Below the pieces are notes generated by a model. That model worked only from the letters and a program-made list of their open reading frames with translations, was not told the origin of the DNA and ran no database searches. From assembly GCF_000772965.1 (NCBI RefSeq), contig NZ_JPVQ01000012.1, forward strand, positions 1-64,000: DNA of 64,000 bases, in the 5' to 3' direction. Source of the stretch: Ureibacillus massiliensis 4400831 = CIP 108448 = CCUG 49529 (GTDB taxonomy: Bacteria > Bacillota > Bacilli > Bacillales_A > Planococcaceae). This document shows positions 34,641 through 43,225 of the stretch, piece by piece. Numbering within the stretch: position 1 is the first letter of the stretch; each line of letters opens with the position of its first letter. Both the position numbers and the translations under genes were made by a program.

Positions 34641-35831
34641 ATGTACCAATTTGCAGATCGTATGGGACAAGTTTCCACAAGTGCAATTCGTGAAATTTTT
34701 AAAGCAATGGCAGATCCAGAAATTATTTCTTTTGGTGGGGGGAGTCCAGCAAATCAATCCTTTCCAATAGATGTAATAAAGGATATTACAGAAAAAGCAT
34801 TAACTGAAAAAGGACCACAAGTATTACAATATGGTATTACAGAAGGATGGCCTGCTTTAAGACAAGCTTATGTTGAGCATATTGCAAAGCCCAAAGGAAT
34901 TGAAGCGGCAGTTGAGAATGTCATTGTGACAACAGGTGCATCCCAAGGAATTCAACTATTAGCTGATGTTTTTCTAAATCCGGGTGATGTTGTATTAGTA
35001 GAATCTCCAACTTTTTTAGGTGTATTCTCTGTCTTTAATAAATACTTTGTAAAATGCGTACCAGTTGCGATGGATGAACATGGTTTAATCGTTGAAGATT
35101 TAGAAGCAAAAATTAAAGAACATAATCCTAAAATGCTTTATACAATTCCTACATTCCAAAATCCAACAGGTCGTACATTACCAGTAGATCGTCGTCAAAA
35201 GGTAGCAGAACTTGCATCACAAAATAACCTAATCGTATTAGAAGATGATCCATACTGTGATTTACGCTATAAAGGTGAAGTTGTTCCAAATATAAAAATG
35301 TTCGATAAAACAGGGCATGTTGTTCTATTAAATAGTTTTGCTAAAATTATTTCTCCAGGGTTACGTGTTGGTACAATTTTAGCAGAGACAGAAATCATTC
35401 AAAAATTAGCAGTAGCAAAGCAAGGTGCGGATACACATACAGCAAACTTATCACAGGAAATTTGCGCGGAATTTTTAAATCGTGGTCTTTTACCAGGTCA
35501 TCTTGAAAAAATAAAACCGATGTATGAGGTTCGTCTAAATACAATGCTAAGTGCAATAAAAAAATACTTCCCAGAAGGTACGAAATATACTGAACCAGAT
35601 GGGGGATTATTTGTTTGGGTTGAATTACCTGGTGAACCAGACGTGCTTGAATTATTTAAAAAATCTGCATCGGATTATAAAGTGGCCTTTGTACCGGGAA
35701 TTCATTTCTGTAAAAACCCTGAGGATGGCATTAGACACTTACGCCTGAATTTCTCCTCTAGTACACCTGAACAAATTGAAGAAGGAATTAAACGATTAGG
35801 TGAATTGTTTTCAAAAGAATTAGCTAAATAA
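34641..35831 (+). CDS. PLP-dependent class I/II aminotransferase (2-aminoadipate/LysN type)
   Basis: A fold-type I aminotransferase of the MocR-like subgroup without the HTH domain. IISFGGGSPANQSFP, TTGASQGIQLLADVF, YTIPTFQNPTGRTL, EDDPYCDLRYKG and the Schiff-base Lys in LNSFAKIISPGLRVG are conserved. Length, 396, is normal. AGGGGG lies upstream of ATG 34641. It sits in an operon with the hydroxyacid dehydrogenase. Amino donor or acceptor not determined. Confidence 0.92.
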   Translation: MYQFADRMGQVSTSAIREIFKAMADPEIISFGGGSPANQSFPIDVIKDITEKALTEKGPQVLQYGITEGWPALRQAYVEHIAKPKGIEAAVENVIVTTGASQGIQLLADVFLNPGDVVLVESPTFLGVFSVFNKYFVKCVPVAMDEHGLIVEDLEAKIKEHNPKMLYTIPTFQNPTGRTLPVDRRQKVAELASQNNLIVLEDDPYCDLRYKGEVVPNIKMFDKTGHVVLLNSFAKIISPGLRVGTILAETEIIQKLAVAKQGADTHTANLSQEICAEFLNRGLLPGHLEKIKPMYEVRLNTMLSAIKKYFPEGTKYTEPDGGLFVWVELPGEPDVLELFKKSASDYKVAFVPGIHFCKNPEDGIRHLRLNFSSSTPEQIEEGIKRLGELFSKELAK

Positions 35832-35839
35832 ATGATTCA

Positions 35840-35880
35840 AAGCTCCTAAAGTACCCGGTTTTTAGGAGCTTCGTTCTTTT
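35840..35880 (+). terminator. Terminator after the aminotransferase gene
   Basis: AAGCTCCTAAA (35840-35850) pairs with TTTAGGAGCTT (35861-35871), then T-rich CGTTCTTTT. Confidence 0.78.
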
Positions 35881-35941
35881 ATATGTAATTTAATTTTAAA
35901 AATACTTGGTTATTATTATCAATAGTTACTAAATATTAAAA

Positions 35942-35971
35942 TGTATTAAAAACACCTGCTTGTGCATTCTA
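35942..35971 (+). promoter_or_regulatory. Sigma-G-type promoter of the SASP gene
   Basis: TGTATT, 17 bp, CATTCTA, close to TGAATA-N17/18-CATACTA, 24 bp upstream of the start codon. Confidence 0.65.
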
Positions 35972-35994
35972 AATGACATAAGGAGGTGAGAAGG

Positions 35995-36210
35995 ATGGCT
36001 TCTAACAATAACGGAAATTCAAATAAGTTAGTTTTCCCTGGGGCGCAAGCTGCAATGGATCAAATGAAATATGAGATTGCACAAGAGTTTGGTGTTCAAC
36101 TATCAGCGGATAATTCTTCACGAGCTAATGGATCAGTAGGTGGAGAGATTACCAAACGCCTTGTGCAAATGGCTGAAGCGCAATTAAAAGGAAGAACACC
36201 TAGCGAATAA
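35995..36210 (+). CDS. Alpha/beta-type small acid-soluble spore protein
   Basis: It coats and protects DNA in the dormant spore and is degraded by the GPR protease at germination. [11 protein letters not shown] holds the GPR cleavage site, and [19 protein letters not shown] is the conserved C-terminal DNA-binding helix. 71 residues, normal. ATG 35995 follows a perfect AAGGAGGTGA at 8 bp. A sigma-G-type promoter and a terminator frame the gene. Confidence 0.96.
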   Translation: MASNNNGNSNKLVFPGAQAAMDQMKYEIAQEFGVQLSADNSSRANGSVGGEITKRLVQMAEAQLKGRTPSE

Positions 36211-36218
36211 TGAGTTTT

Positions 36219-36258
36219 AAGAGGTTGATTCAAGCTGATTTGAATCAGCCTCTTTAAT
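36219..36258 (+). terminator. Terminator of the SASP gene
   Basis: AAGAGGTTGATTCAA (36219-36233) pairs with TTGAATCAGCCTCTT (36240-36254), one G-T pair, then TTAATTT. Confidence 0.82.
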
Positions 36259-36282
36259 TTCTAATAAAGTTATCGACAAGTA

Positions 36283-37206
36283 TTATACAGAATATTCACT
36301 TTCGATAAGAGAAATTTTATCATATAACATTTTATTTATAGGGACATTTATATTATATTTAGCGGCGTATTGTAGAACTGTTCCAGAGAACAATTCCACC
36401 TCACTAAGACGTTTAGCATCGACATCTTGAGCCATGGAGGGTTTTCCTTTTGGATTCAAGGTGCTAAGAATATTTAACCAGTATTCGATGTCAGCTTCTG
36501 TTAATTCAATACCTTCTTTAGCAGCTATTTTAATGACTTCTCTCATAGCGGCAATCATTGTATCACGTGCTACACCATCTTGTTGCACTTCTCCGTAGTT
36601 GCTTTTATAAATGGCGACAGTTTGATTAACTCCTACATTCAGCATAAATTTACTCCACAATCGACGTCTCATATTTGTTTCAATTTCATGAGGAAGTTCC
36701 GTTTCGTTGAAAAATGCATCTACTGCTTTCGTATTTTCAGAAAGGATTCCAGGTTCCTTATCCCCAAATACTAATAGTCCTATGTGATCGTAGGATAATT
36801 GATTGCCTACTTTAACCGCATCCATTCCTTGTCCAACACAGTATAAAACCTTATCCTCCCCATAAGCATCTTCAATCATTTTTTCGCTAATAATTCCATT
36901 TAAGGCAGACATGAAGATAGTATTTTCACCGACATGATTCTTAACAGATTTTATGGCATCCTCTAATCCATCAAACTTCACGGTAAATAAAAGTAAATCG
37001 GCAGGCTCAACTACTTCCTCTGGCGTTACATAATGAAAATCACAAAGTTCACCGTTACAGTAAATACCTTCGATTTGATACCTTTTTATTCTATCTTTAT
37101 CAGCGATAATTCTTACCCGACCTTTAGGTAATTTCTTCGATAAATGCTGTGCATACATAATTCCTAATGCACCTAAACCGATAATTGATACAGTTTTAAT
37201 CTCCAT
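36283..37206 (-). CDS. 2-dehydropantoate 2-reductase family protein (paralogue 1)
   Basis: An ApbA/PanE-type NADPH reductase that would reduce ketopantoate or a similar 2-oxoacid. SIIGLGALGIMYAQHL is the Rossmann motif, VKFDGLEDAI holds the conserved Lys, SALNGI follows, and the Lys in RRRLWSKFMLNVGVNQ is catalytic. KPSMAQDVDAKRLSEVELF is the usual C-terminal signature. It is clearly related to the protein at 44795-45724. No pantothenate genes are near, so the substrate may differ. GGAAGGG precedes ATG 37206. Confidence 0.85.
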   Translation of the reverse strand: MEIKTVSIIGLGALGIMYAQHLSKKLPKGRVRIIADKDRIKRYQIEGIYCNGELCDFHYVTPEEVVEPADLLLFTVKFDGLEDAIKSVKNHVGENTIFMSALNGIISEKMIEDAYGEDKVLYCVGQGMDAVKVGNQLSYDHIGLLVFGDKEPGILSENTKAVDAFFNETELPHEIETNMRRRLWSKFMLNVGVNQTVAIYKSNYGEVQQDGVARDTMIAAMREVIKIAAKEGIELTEADIEYWLNILSTLNPKGKPSMAQDVDAKRLSEVELFSGTVLQYAAKYNINVPINKMLYDKISLIESEYSV

Positions 37207-37399
37207 AGGCTACGACCCTTCCAATTTAAATATTTCAGATATTTCTAAAAATACTAATAATAATTTTATCAGAAAAATGAAAGTTTAGAAGAAGTTATTG
37301 TAGTAATTGGGTAAATACGGGAAGGAAGGAGTAAATTTTTCTAATTTCTGTCAGGTTTGACGGTGTAGAATATTTATTACGAAAGAAATTGGAGAATCA

Positions 37400-37436
37400 A
37401 AACAAAAAAGTGCCAGTAAACTTAGTTTCTGGCACC
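37400..37436 (-). terminator. Terminator of the Mrr-like gene
   Basis: GTGCCAG ... CTGGCAC with inner AAACT/AGTTT forms the stem (37410-37435). On the minus strand TTTTTTG follows. Confidence 0.7.
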
Positions 37437-37447
37437 TGTTAATTGTT

Positions 37448-38116
37448 TTACTTATTTAATATTAAAGAAAGAGCTGTAGCAAATCGATACTTTTTATTTG
37501 AACCATTCAATAGTTTGATAAGTGTGTCTCTATCAATAAGTTCAACATCATTAGTTTTTGCCAATCGTTTAGCTGAAGCAGTGAAAAAATGATTAGTTAC
37601 GACAATAGCACCTGTTGCATTATATTGCTTAATGGAGGCAACGATTTCTTGAATAGCCCTTATTCCGACCTTACTATTTCTCCTTTTTGCTTGTACAACA
37701 TATTTTTTTCTTCCTTTTGTTAAAATGAGGTTTGCCCCATAATCAAAGGAAGTCTGAGTGAACTCAGCTCGGTACCCTTCTTTTTCAAAAACTACTTTTA
37801 AAAACTGTTCGAACTCTTTCCCATCTAATCGATCGATTTCATCAATAAAAAGATTCTTTTTATTCTTCACAAACAAGTTTTTTATAAAAAATAATGTACG
37901 TTTTAAGCCTTTTATTATAAAGAGACCAAATGGTTTATAAATGAAAGATAATACTAAAAGAAATAGTAGGTAAAATTGAAAATCTAATAAATTAGGTTCA
38001 ATGGACAGGGAATTTAGTAATGAAATGACAATGGTAAAGCATAATGCACTGATTAATAGCAACTGAGTGAATTTTACTTCTTTTATTTTTACCGTTTTAG
38101 CTGTATGTCTTGTCAT
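37448..38116 (-). CDS. Membrane protein with Mrr-like (PD-(D/E)xK) nuclease domain
   Basis: Two membrane helices (LLLISALCFTIVISLLN and FYLLFLLVLSFIYKPFGLF) precede an Mrr-type domain: LDGKEFEQFLKVVFEKEGY, then FDYGANLIL and VVQAKRRN. In most relatives the sequence is GADL or GVDL, where that Asp binds metal. Here it is Asn, so catalysis may be lost; the QxK part is present. Normally such proteins may cut modified or foreign DNA. ATG 38116 follows AAGGGA at 8 bp and is preferred over ATG 38125. Stands alone. Confidence 0.8.
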   Translation of the reverse strand: MTRHTAKTVKIKEVKFTQLLLISALCFTIVISLLNSLSIEPNLLDFQFYLLFLLVLSFIYKPFGLFIIKGLKRTLFFIKNLFVKNKKNLFIDEIDRLDGKEFEQFLKVVFEKEGYRAEFTQTSFDYGANLILTKGRKKYVVQAKRRNSKVGIRAIQEIVASIKQYNATGAIVVTNHFFTASAKRLAKTNDVELIDRDTLIKLLNGSNKKYRFATALSLILNK

Positions 38117-38249
38117 AGATGTCATCCCTTAAAAGAATTTTTTTATAGTATCGCCATAATTTGATGAAATTATGAATTATGCGATAGGTGAGTAAATTAA
38201 AAAAATTCACAAACAATAACTGTAATATCGAAAGTAAGGAGATGTTGTT

Positions 38250-39506
38250 ATGACGGCAAACAACGAAATGCCAAAAGACGAAGGAATCGACCACACACTT
38301 GGACTTTTAGAAGAGGGCTACAAGTTTATATTAAACAGACGTAGAAGCCTAAAGTCAGAAATTTTTGAGACGAGAATACTTGGAAAAAAAGCAATTTGCA
38401 TGAGTGGTAGAGATGCAACTGAGATATTTTACACGCCAGATAACTTTAAAAGAGAAAATGCAGCTCCTAATCGTGTCGTGCAAAGCTTATTTGGGAAAAA
38501 TTCAGTACAAACTTTAGATGGTGAAGAACATAGAAACCGTAAAGAAATGCTAATGTCGATTATGTCAGACGAACGAATTGATCAATTAAAAGAGATTACA
38601 AAGCAATTTTGGGAAAAAACAATTGATGAATGGGAAACAAAATATGAAATCATTTTATATGATGAAATGAAGGAAATGTTATGCAAAATTGCTTGCGTTT
38701 GGGCGGGGGTTTTAGTCGAAGAAGAAGAACTCAGATGGCTCGCTAAGGAACTAAGTGAAATGTATGAATCTGCAGCAAGCATTGGACCAACTCATTGGAA
38801 GGGACGAAACGCACGTAACCAAGTTGAAAAATGGATGAAGGAATTAATTCAAAAAATAAGAGACAAAAAGCTCATCCCACCTGAAGGTACAGCCCTTCAT
38901 AAATTTTCTTTGCATAAGGATGAAAATGGGGAGTTATTAGATATCGAAACAGTAGCTGTTGAAGTAATTAACATATATCGCCCGATTGTAGCAATTTCTG
39001 TGTATATTAACTTTTTGGCGCTAGCAATCATTGAACATCCCGATGAAAAAAAGAAATTAAAAAAAGCAGATGATAAGGATTTTGAAATGTTTGTAAATGA
39101 AGTGCGCCGTTTTTACCCATTTTTCCCATTTGTAGCTGCCCGTGCAAATCGTGATTTTACATGGAAGGATTACAAAATTAAAAAAGATACGTTAGCTTTA
39201 CTTGATTTATATGGAACAAATCATGATGGGGATATTTGGGAGGATCCAGAAGCTTTTAAACCTGGTCGTTTTATTGATTGGAAAGAGGATCGATTCACTT
39301 TAATTCCTCAGGGTGGTGGAGATTATCTTTCGGGACATCGTTGCGCGGGTGAAAAGGTTACTTTAGAAATTATGAAGGTTAGTTTGGATTATCTAGCGAA
39401 CAAACTTGATTTTGAAGTTCCAGAACAGGATTTATCCTTTGAACTAAACGATATCCCTAGCATTCCACACAGCAGAATAATACTTCGAAATATAAGAAGA
39501 AAATAA
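38250..39506 (+). CDS. CYP152-type cytochrome P450 fatty-acid peroxygenase
   Basis: It uses H2O2 to hydroxylate (or decarboxylate) long-chain fatty acids at alpha or beta carbon, with no reductase needed. The start DHTLGLLEEGYKFILNR and RENAAPNRVVQSLFGKNSVQ resemble B. subtilis P450-BS-beta (YbdT). The I-helix Arg-Pro pair that binds the fatty-acid carboxylate is seen in NIYRPIVAIS. EVRRFYPFFPFVAA is the ExxR region. Heme Cys is at about residue 365 in SGHRCAGEK. Length (418) is normal. AAGGAGATG precedes ATG 38250. nrnB follows 30 bp downstream. Confidence 0.93.
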   Translation: MTANNEMPKDEGIDHTLGLLEEGYKFILNRRRSLKSEIFETRILGKKAICMSGRDATEIFYTPDNFKRENAAPNRVVQSLFGKNSVQTLDGEEHRNRKEMLMSIMSDERIDQLKEITKQFWEKTIDEWETKYEIILYDEMKEMLCKIACVWAGVLVEEEELRWLAKELSEMYESAASIGPTHWKGRNARNQVEKWMKELIQKIRDKKLIPPEGTALHKFSLHKDENGELLDIETVAVEVINIYRPIVAISVYINFLALAIIEHPDEKKKLKKADDKDFEMFVNEVRRFYPFFPFVAARANRDFTWKDYKIKKDTLALLDLYGTNHDGDIWEDPEAFKPGRFIDWKEDRFTLIPQGGGDYLSGHRCAGEKVTLEIMKVSLDYLANKLDFEVPEQDLSFELNDIPSIPHSRIILRNIRRK

Positions 39507-39536
39507 GAAATGCTATACTTTCTCTGAGGTGAAAAA

Positions 39537-40718
39537 ATGTATAAATTGTTATCACATAATGATTTAGATGGAGTTGGTTGCGGGATATTAGCTAAGCTTG
39601 CCTTTGGTCAAGATGTAAAAGTTCGTTATAACTCTGTATCTTCCCTAAATCGCGAAATAGAGTTTTTCTTAGAAAATGACAGTCCCGAAACCTTTTTATT
39701 TATAACAGATCTTTCTCCAAGTGAATCCTATGAACAAAAACTTGAGAAATTTTATGAGCAGTACCAAAACGTCCAACTGATTGATCATCATAAATCGGCA
39801 ATGCACTTAAATGAATATGAATGGGGTTTTGTATTAGTAGAAGATGAGTTAGGTCGCTTAACGAGTGCCACTTCATTATTTTATAATTATTTATTAACCA
39901 AAGAATTGTTAGAAGAAAAGAGTGCCATTACTGAATTTGTTGAGCTCGTTAGACAGTATGATACGTGGGAATGGGAAAAAAATGAAAACCACAAGGCCCA
40001 TTCTTTAAATTCCCTTTTCTATTTAGTATCCATTGATGAGTTTGAAGAAACCATGCTAGAGCGCTTGCAAACAAGTGAGCATTTTGATTTCGATGAGTTT
40101 GAAAAGAAGCTATTGAATATGGAAGAGGATAAGATAGAGCGTTATATCCGTCGGAAAAGGAGAGAAATAGTTCAAGCTAAGGTTGGCGAACATTTTGCAG
40201 GAATTGTTTATGCGGAATCCTATCACTCTGAACTAGGAAATGAATTAGGAAAGGAACATCCCCATCTCGACTATATAACGATTTTAAATATGGGCGGTAA
40301 AAAAATATCCTTCCGTACCATTCATGATGATGTGGATGTTTCTGAAATCGCAGGAAGATTTGGTGGCGGAGGACATCAAAAAGCCTCAGGATGTAATTTG
40401 ATTGAAGAGGGCTACAAATTATATGTTTTAGATACATTCCACCTTGATTCGATTCAAGAAGATGCAAAAAGAAATCGCTACAATTTAAAAGAATCTGCCT
40501 TTGGGACAATGTTTAAAAATCGCGATGAAGATATCTTTTTCATTATTCCAGATAAAGAACATTGGATCATTGAGAAAAATAAAAAAGCTCTAAAAGAAAC
40601 CTTCGAAAAATTCTTGGACGCAGAAACCTATTTAAAAAGAATGTATGAAGCATGGTTAGTACGTGATGAAGAGTTTGTAGAATATTTGATGAAAGAAATA
40701 AGGAAAGCCAATCCGTAA
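39537..40718 (+). CDS. nrnB: DHH-family oligoribonuclease NrnB
   Basis: It degrades short RNA (2-5 nt) from the 3' or 5' end. DHH motifs are SHNDLDGVGCG, ITDLSPS and LIDHHKSAMH; the DHHA1 region has GRFGGGGHQKASGC, which binds substrate. Length, 393, is normal for YngD/NrnB. AGGTGA precedes ATG 39537. It may be co-transcribed with the P450 gene 30 bp upstream, with no evident functional link. The tail of the transcript has two hairpins. Confidence 0.88.
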   Translation: MYKLLSHNDLDGVGCGILAKLAFGQDVKVRYNSVSSLNREIEFFLENDSPETFLFITDLSPSESYEQKLEKFYEQYQNVQLIDHHKSAMHLNEYEWGFVLVEDELGRLTSATSLFYNYLLTKELLEEKSAITEFVELVRQYDTWEWEKNENHKAHSLNSLFYLVSIDEFEETMLERLQTSEHFDFDEFEKKLLNMEEDKIERYIRRKRREIVQAKVGEHFAGIVYAESYHSELGNELGKEHPHLDYITILNMGGKKISFRTIHDDVDVSEIAGRFGGGGHQKASGCNLIEEGYKLYVLDTFHLDSIQEDAKRNRYNLKESAFGTMFKNRDEDIFFIIPDKEHWIIEKNKKALKETFEKFLDAETYLKRMYEAWLVRDEEFVEYLMKEIRKANP

Positions 40719-40736
40719 ACCGATTTTTAATTTGAT

Positions 40737-40769
40737 AATCCGTAAATTAATAATTTGCGGATTTTTTTC
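40737..40769 (+). terminator. Terminator of nrnB
   Basis: AATCCGTAAATTA pairs with TAATTTGCGGATT (one G-T pair) followed by seven T's. Confidence 0.85.
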
Positions 40770-40796
40770 TTGTACGAAAAGGAAACGTTAATAAAA

Positions 40797-40842
40797 AAAG
40801 AACTCTGGAAATCTGCATGATTTTCGGAGTTCTTTTTGTTTC
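40797..40842. terminator. Second hairpin terminator, probably bidirectional
   Basis: AAAGAACTCTGGAAAT and ATTTTCGGAGTTCTTT pair with one or two mismatches; T tract on plus, and on minus T-rich DNA follows. Confidence 0.7.
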
Positions 40843-40954
40843 TAAAATTTGTACAGCATTTGGAAATGTTCTCGGATGATTTCCACGTGTTGCTCTTCTT
40901 AACTAAACTCATACCATATTAAACAACTATACCGCATGAATATAAATTACATCG

Positions 40955-41617
40955 CTAAGATTCCTGATCAAGCAAACTGTAAAGAAAAACCCATTTTTGA
41001 CTATCCAATAATTCATCTTTAGGCAGCTGGAAGCCTCCGCCAAGAAACACCGTATTTCCATGAATGGCTATTACCATCGATTCAATTTGACTATCGATTT
41101 TTTTATAAACATCTCCAATAGTGGGTTCTAAGTTTTCATCTAGTTCTCCTGAACTTGAATCCTTTAGCTCGTCTTCCGTTGGTAAATGAGCATCTCTAAA
41201 GTCGATAGGATGGCTATTTTCTTCCCGACCTGGCGCCATAAGTAAATATTCGGTATGTTTAATACCGTTTGAATTGTTCGTGATTACCCCTTCATCCTCT
41301 ACGCGAGCAACGACTTCAATCTCATTAAGCGTATAATGATCCAAATAATCAGGGTTTGGATTTGTGACTAGAATGAAATCACCTACCTTGGCAGCTCTTT
41401 CCTTGTTTAGCGTATAAGCTTTTTTGTTGAAAATAAAACTATCCAAAGCTTTAGGCTGATATTTTTCAACCTCTTTTGCACTACATAAATGCTGTGTTGA
41501 GTCTTTTAAACGCATTAGATGAACAGATTGTTTATACATTGGCTTTACAGCATACACCTTATGTAACTCATTGTTGTAATAAACAAACTGTCCTTTTCTA
41601 ACTTGAAATAGGTTCAA
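40955..41617 (-). CDS. Conserved protein of unknown function
   Basis: About 220 soluble residues, start NLFQVRKGQFVYYNNELHKV. The first 120 residues look like two small beta-rich repeats (QFVYYNNELHKVYAV, then KVGDFILVTNPNPDYLDHY). The C-terminal part is acidic (TEDELKDSSSGELDENLEP). No motif I can name. TTG 41617 is the best start, as CGGAGG lies nine bases before it; the ATG at 41650 is upstream of that site. Monocistronic. Confidence 0.6.
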   Translation of the reverse strand: MNLFQVRKGQFVYYNNELHKVYAVKPMYKQSVHLMRLKDSTQHLCSAKEVEKYQPKALDSFIFNKKAYTLNKERAAKVGDFILVTNPNPDYLDHYTLNEIEVVARVEDEGVITNNSNGIKHTEYLLMAPGREENSHPIDFRDAHLPTEDELKDSSSGELDENLEPTIGDVYKKIDSQIESMVIAIHGNTVFLGGGFQLPKDELLDSQKWVFLYSLLDQES

Positions 41618-41843
41618 CGAATTCAACCTCCGATTTTCAATCATTTTCATCTTTGAATCTTCGTTAATAATTTAGTTTGGCAACGATTCAACTAAATATA
41701 ATGATTCCTTATAAAAAATTCAAGTAATATCCGGGTAAATTTTGAATTTTTTGGTTCAACCATAATAAAATCCCGATAATTGATTGTTTTAAATTTAGTA
41801 ATGTATGATGAAAAGGAATTGAAATTGATAGGGGGATAAAAAT

Positions 41844-42893
41844 ATGGAAATAGGATTAACAACCTTCGTAGAAACTACACCAGATGTACATACGGGAAAA
41901 GTGAAAACCCATGCAGAGCGGATTCGTGAGGTAGTGGAGGAAATTGTTTTAGCGGATGAAGTAGGATTGGATGTGTATGGTGTCGGGGAACATCACCGAA
42001 AAGATTATGCCTGCTCTACACCAGCAGTACTTCTTTCAGCAGCAGCATCACGTACTAAAAATATAAGATTAACAAGTGCGGTAACTGTACTATCGTCTGA
42101 TGATCCAGTCCGCGTATTTCAAGAATTTTCAACAGTAGATGCGATTTCAAATGGACGTGCAGAGATTATGGCAGGTCGTGGCTCCTTTATTGAGTCATTC
42201 CCCCTATTTGGCTACGACTTAAAGGATTATGATGAATTATTTGATGAGAAATTAGATTTATTATTAAAACTTAGAGAAAATGAAGTGATTACTTGGGAAG
42301 GAAAGCATCGAGCATCGATAAATAACAGAGGTGTATATCCAAGGCCTGTTCAAGAGCCTTTACCTGTTTGGATAGCGAGTGGTGGAACGCCGCAATCGGT
42401 TGTTCGTGCGGGAGTACTTGGATTGCCACTTGTACTTGCAATAATTGGAGGTAGTCCTTTACAATTTGCACCGCTTGTCCAATTGTATTATAAAGCAGCG
42501 AAACAAGCTGGGCACGATATATCAAAGTTAACAGTTGCTTCTCATTCCCATGGTTTTGTTGGGGATACGACAGAAGTTGCAATAGATAAATTTTTCCCTC
42601 CTACTCAATATGCAATGAATATTATAGGGAGAGAGCGTGGTTGGGGTCAGTATACCCGAGATACATTTGACCATGCACGGAGCTTAGAAGGGGCACTATA
42701 TGTGGGAGATGTAAAAACCGTAGCAGAAAAAATAATATTCCTTAGAAAAAATGTGGGAATTACAAGATTTATGTTGCACTGTCCTGTCGGTTCAATGCCT
42801 CATGAAGATGTAATGAGATCCATTGAATTACTTGGTAAAGAAGTAGCACCGATTGTTCGTGAAGAGGTTGCAAAATGGGAAACAAATAACTAA
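41844..42893 (+). CDS. LLM-class flavin-dependent oxidoreductase
   Basis: A bacterial-luciferase-like monooxygenase of about 350 residues that would use reduced FMN and O2. EIGLTTFVETTPDVHTGK at the start, VYGVGEHHRKDYACSTPAV, SAVTVLSSDDPVRVFQEFST and SNGRAEIMAGRGSFIESFPL are typical. AGGGGGATAAAA precedes ATG 41844. Unlike the two flavin enzymes at 57.6-60.0 kb it is alone. Substrate unknown. Confidence 0.88.
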   Translation: MEIGLTTFVETTPDVHTGKVKTHAERIREVVEEIVLADEVGLDVYGVGEHHRKDYACSTPAVLLSAAASRTKNIRLTSAVTVLSSDDPVRVFQEFSTVDAISNGRAEIMAGRGSFIESFPLFGYDLKDYDELFDEKLDLLLKLRENEVITWEGKHRASINNRGVYPRPVQEPLPVWIASGGTPQSVVRAGVLGLPLVLAIIGGSPLQFAPLVQLYYKAAKQAGHDISKLTVASHSHGFVGDTTEVAIDKFFPPTQYAMNIIGRERGWGQYTRDTFDHARSLEGALYVGDVKTVAEKIIFLRKNVGITRFMLHCPVGSMPHEDVMRSIELLGKEVAPIVREEVAKWETNN

Positions 42894-42903
42894 CTAAAAA
42901 TAC

Positions 42904-42949
42904 GAAAAGAGCTGTGTCATAGAAGTTTACCTATGATACAGTTCTTTTC
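42904..42949 (+). terminator. Terminator after the flavin oxidoreductase
   Basis: GAAAAGAGCTGTGTCATAG pairs with CTATGATACAGTTCTTTTC along 19 bp with few mismatches. Confidence 0.8.
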
Positions 42950-43225
42950 ATTTAATCTAAAAATGTGTGTTTTCAACAAATTTTTACAAAAAATGCATTT
43001 TTATAAGGTGAAAAGGATATAACTTATTACTAGATTGGTTTTCAACAAAAAATAATTATTAACAAATATCGAAAGGTTTAAAAAAATTTTCAAATTTTAA
43101 TGGAATATATTAGAACTTTTTTATTTTTACATCGTCATATAAAGTATGTGCAATCTTGCTGTATGGTTTGGAAATAAATAACAGGAAAAACAAATCTTAT
43201 ATTACTTAATTGTGGAGGCATTCAC
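42950..43225. other. AT-rich intergenic region, no clear feature
   Basis: It presumably holds the glycosyltransferase promoter. I see no hairpin with T tract, riboswitch or ORF with a ribosome site. Confidence 0.4.

Noticed and set aside
40177-40509. 110-codon minus-strand frame inside nrnB
   Set aside because: Antisense to conserved DHH motifs; no ribosome site and no family pattern.
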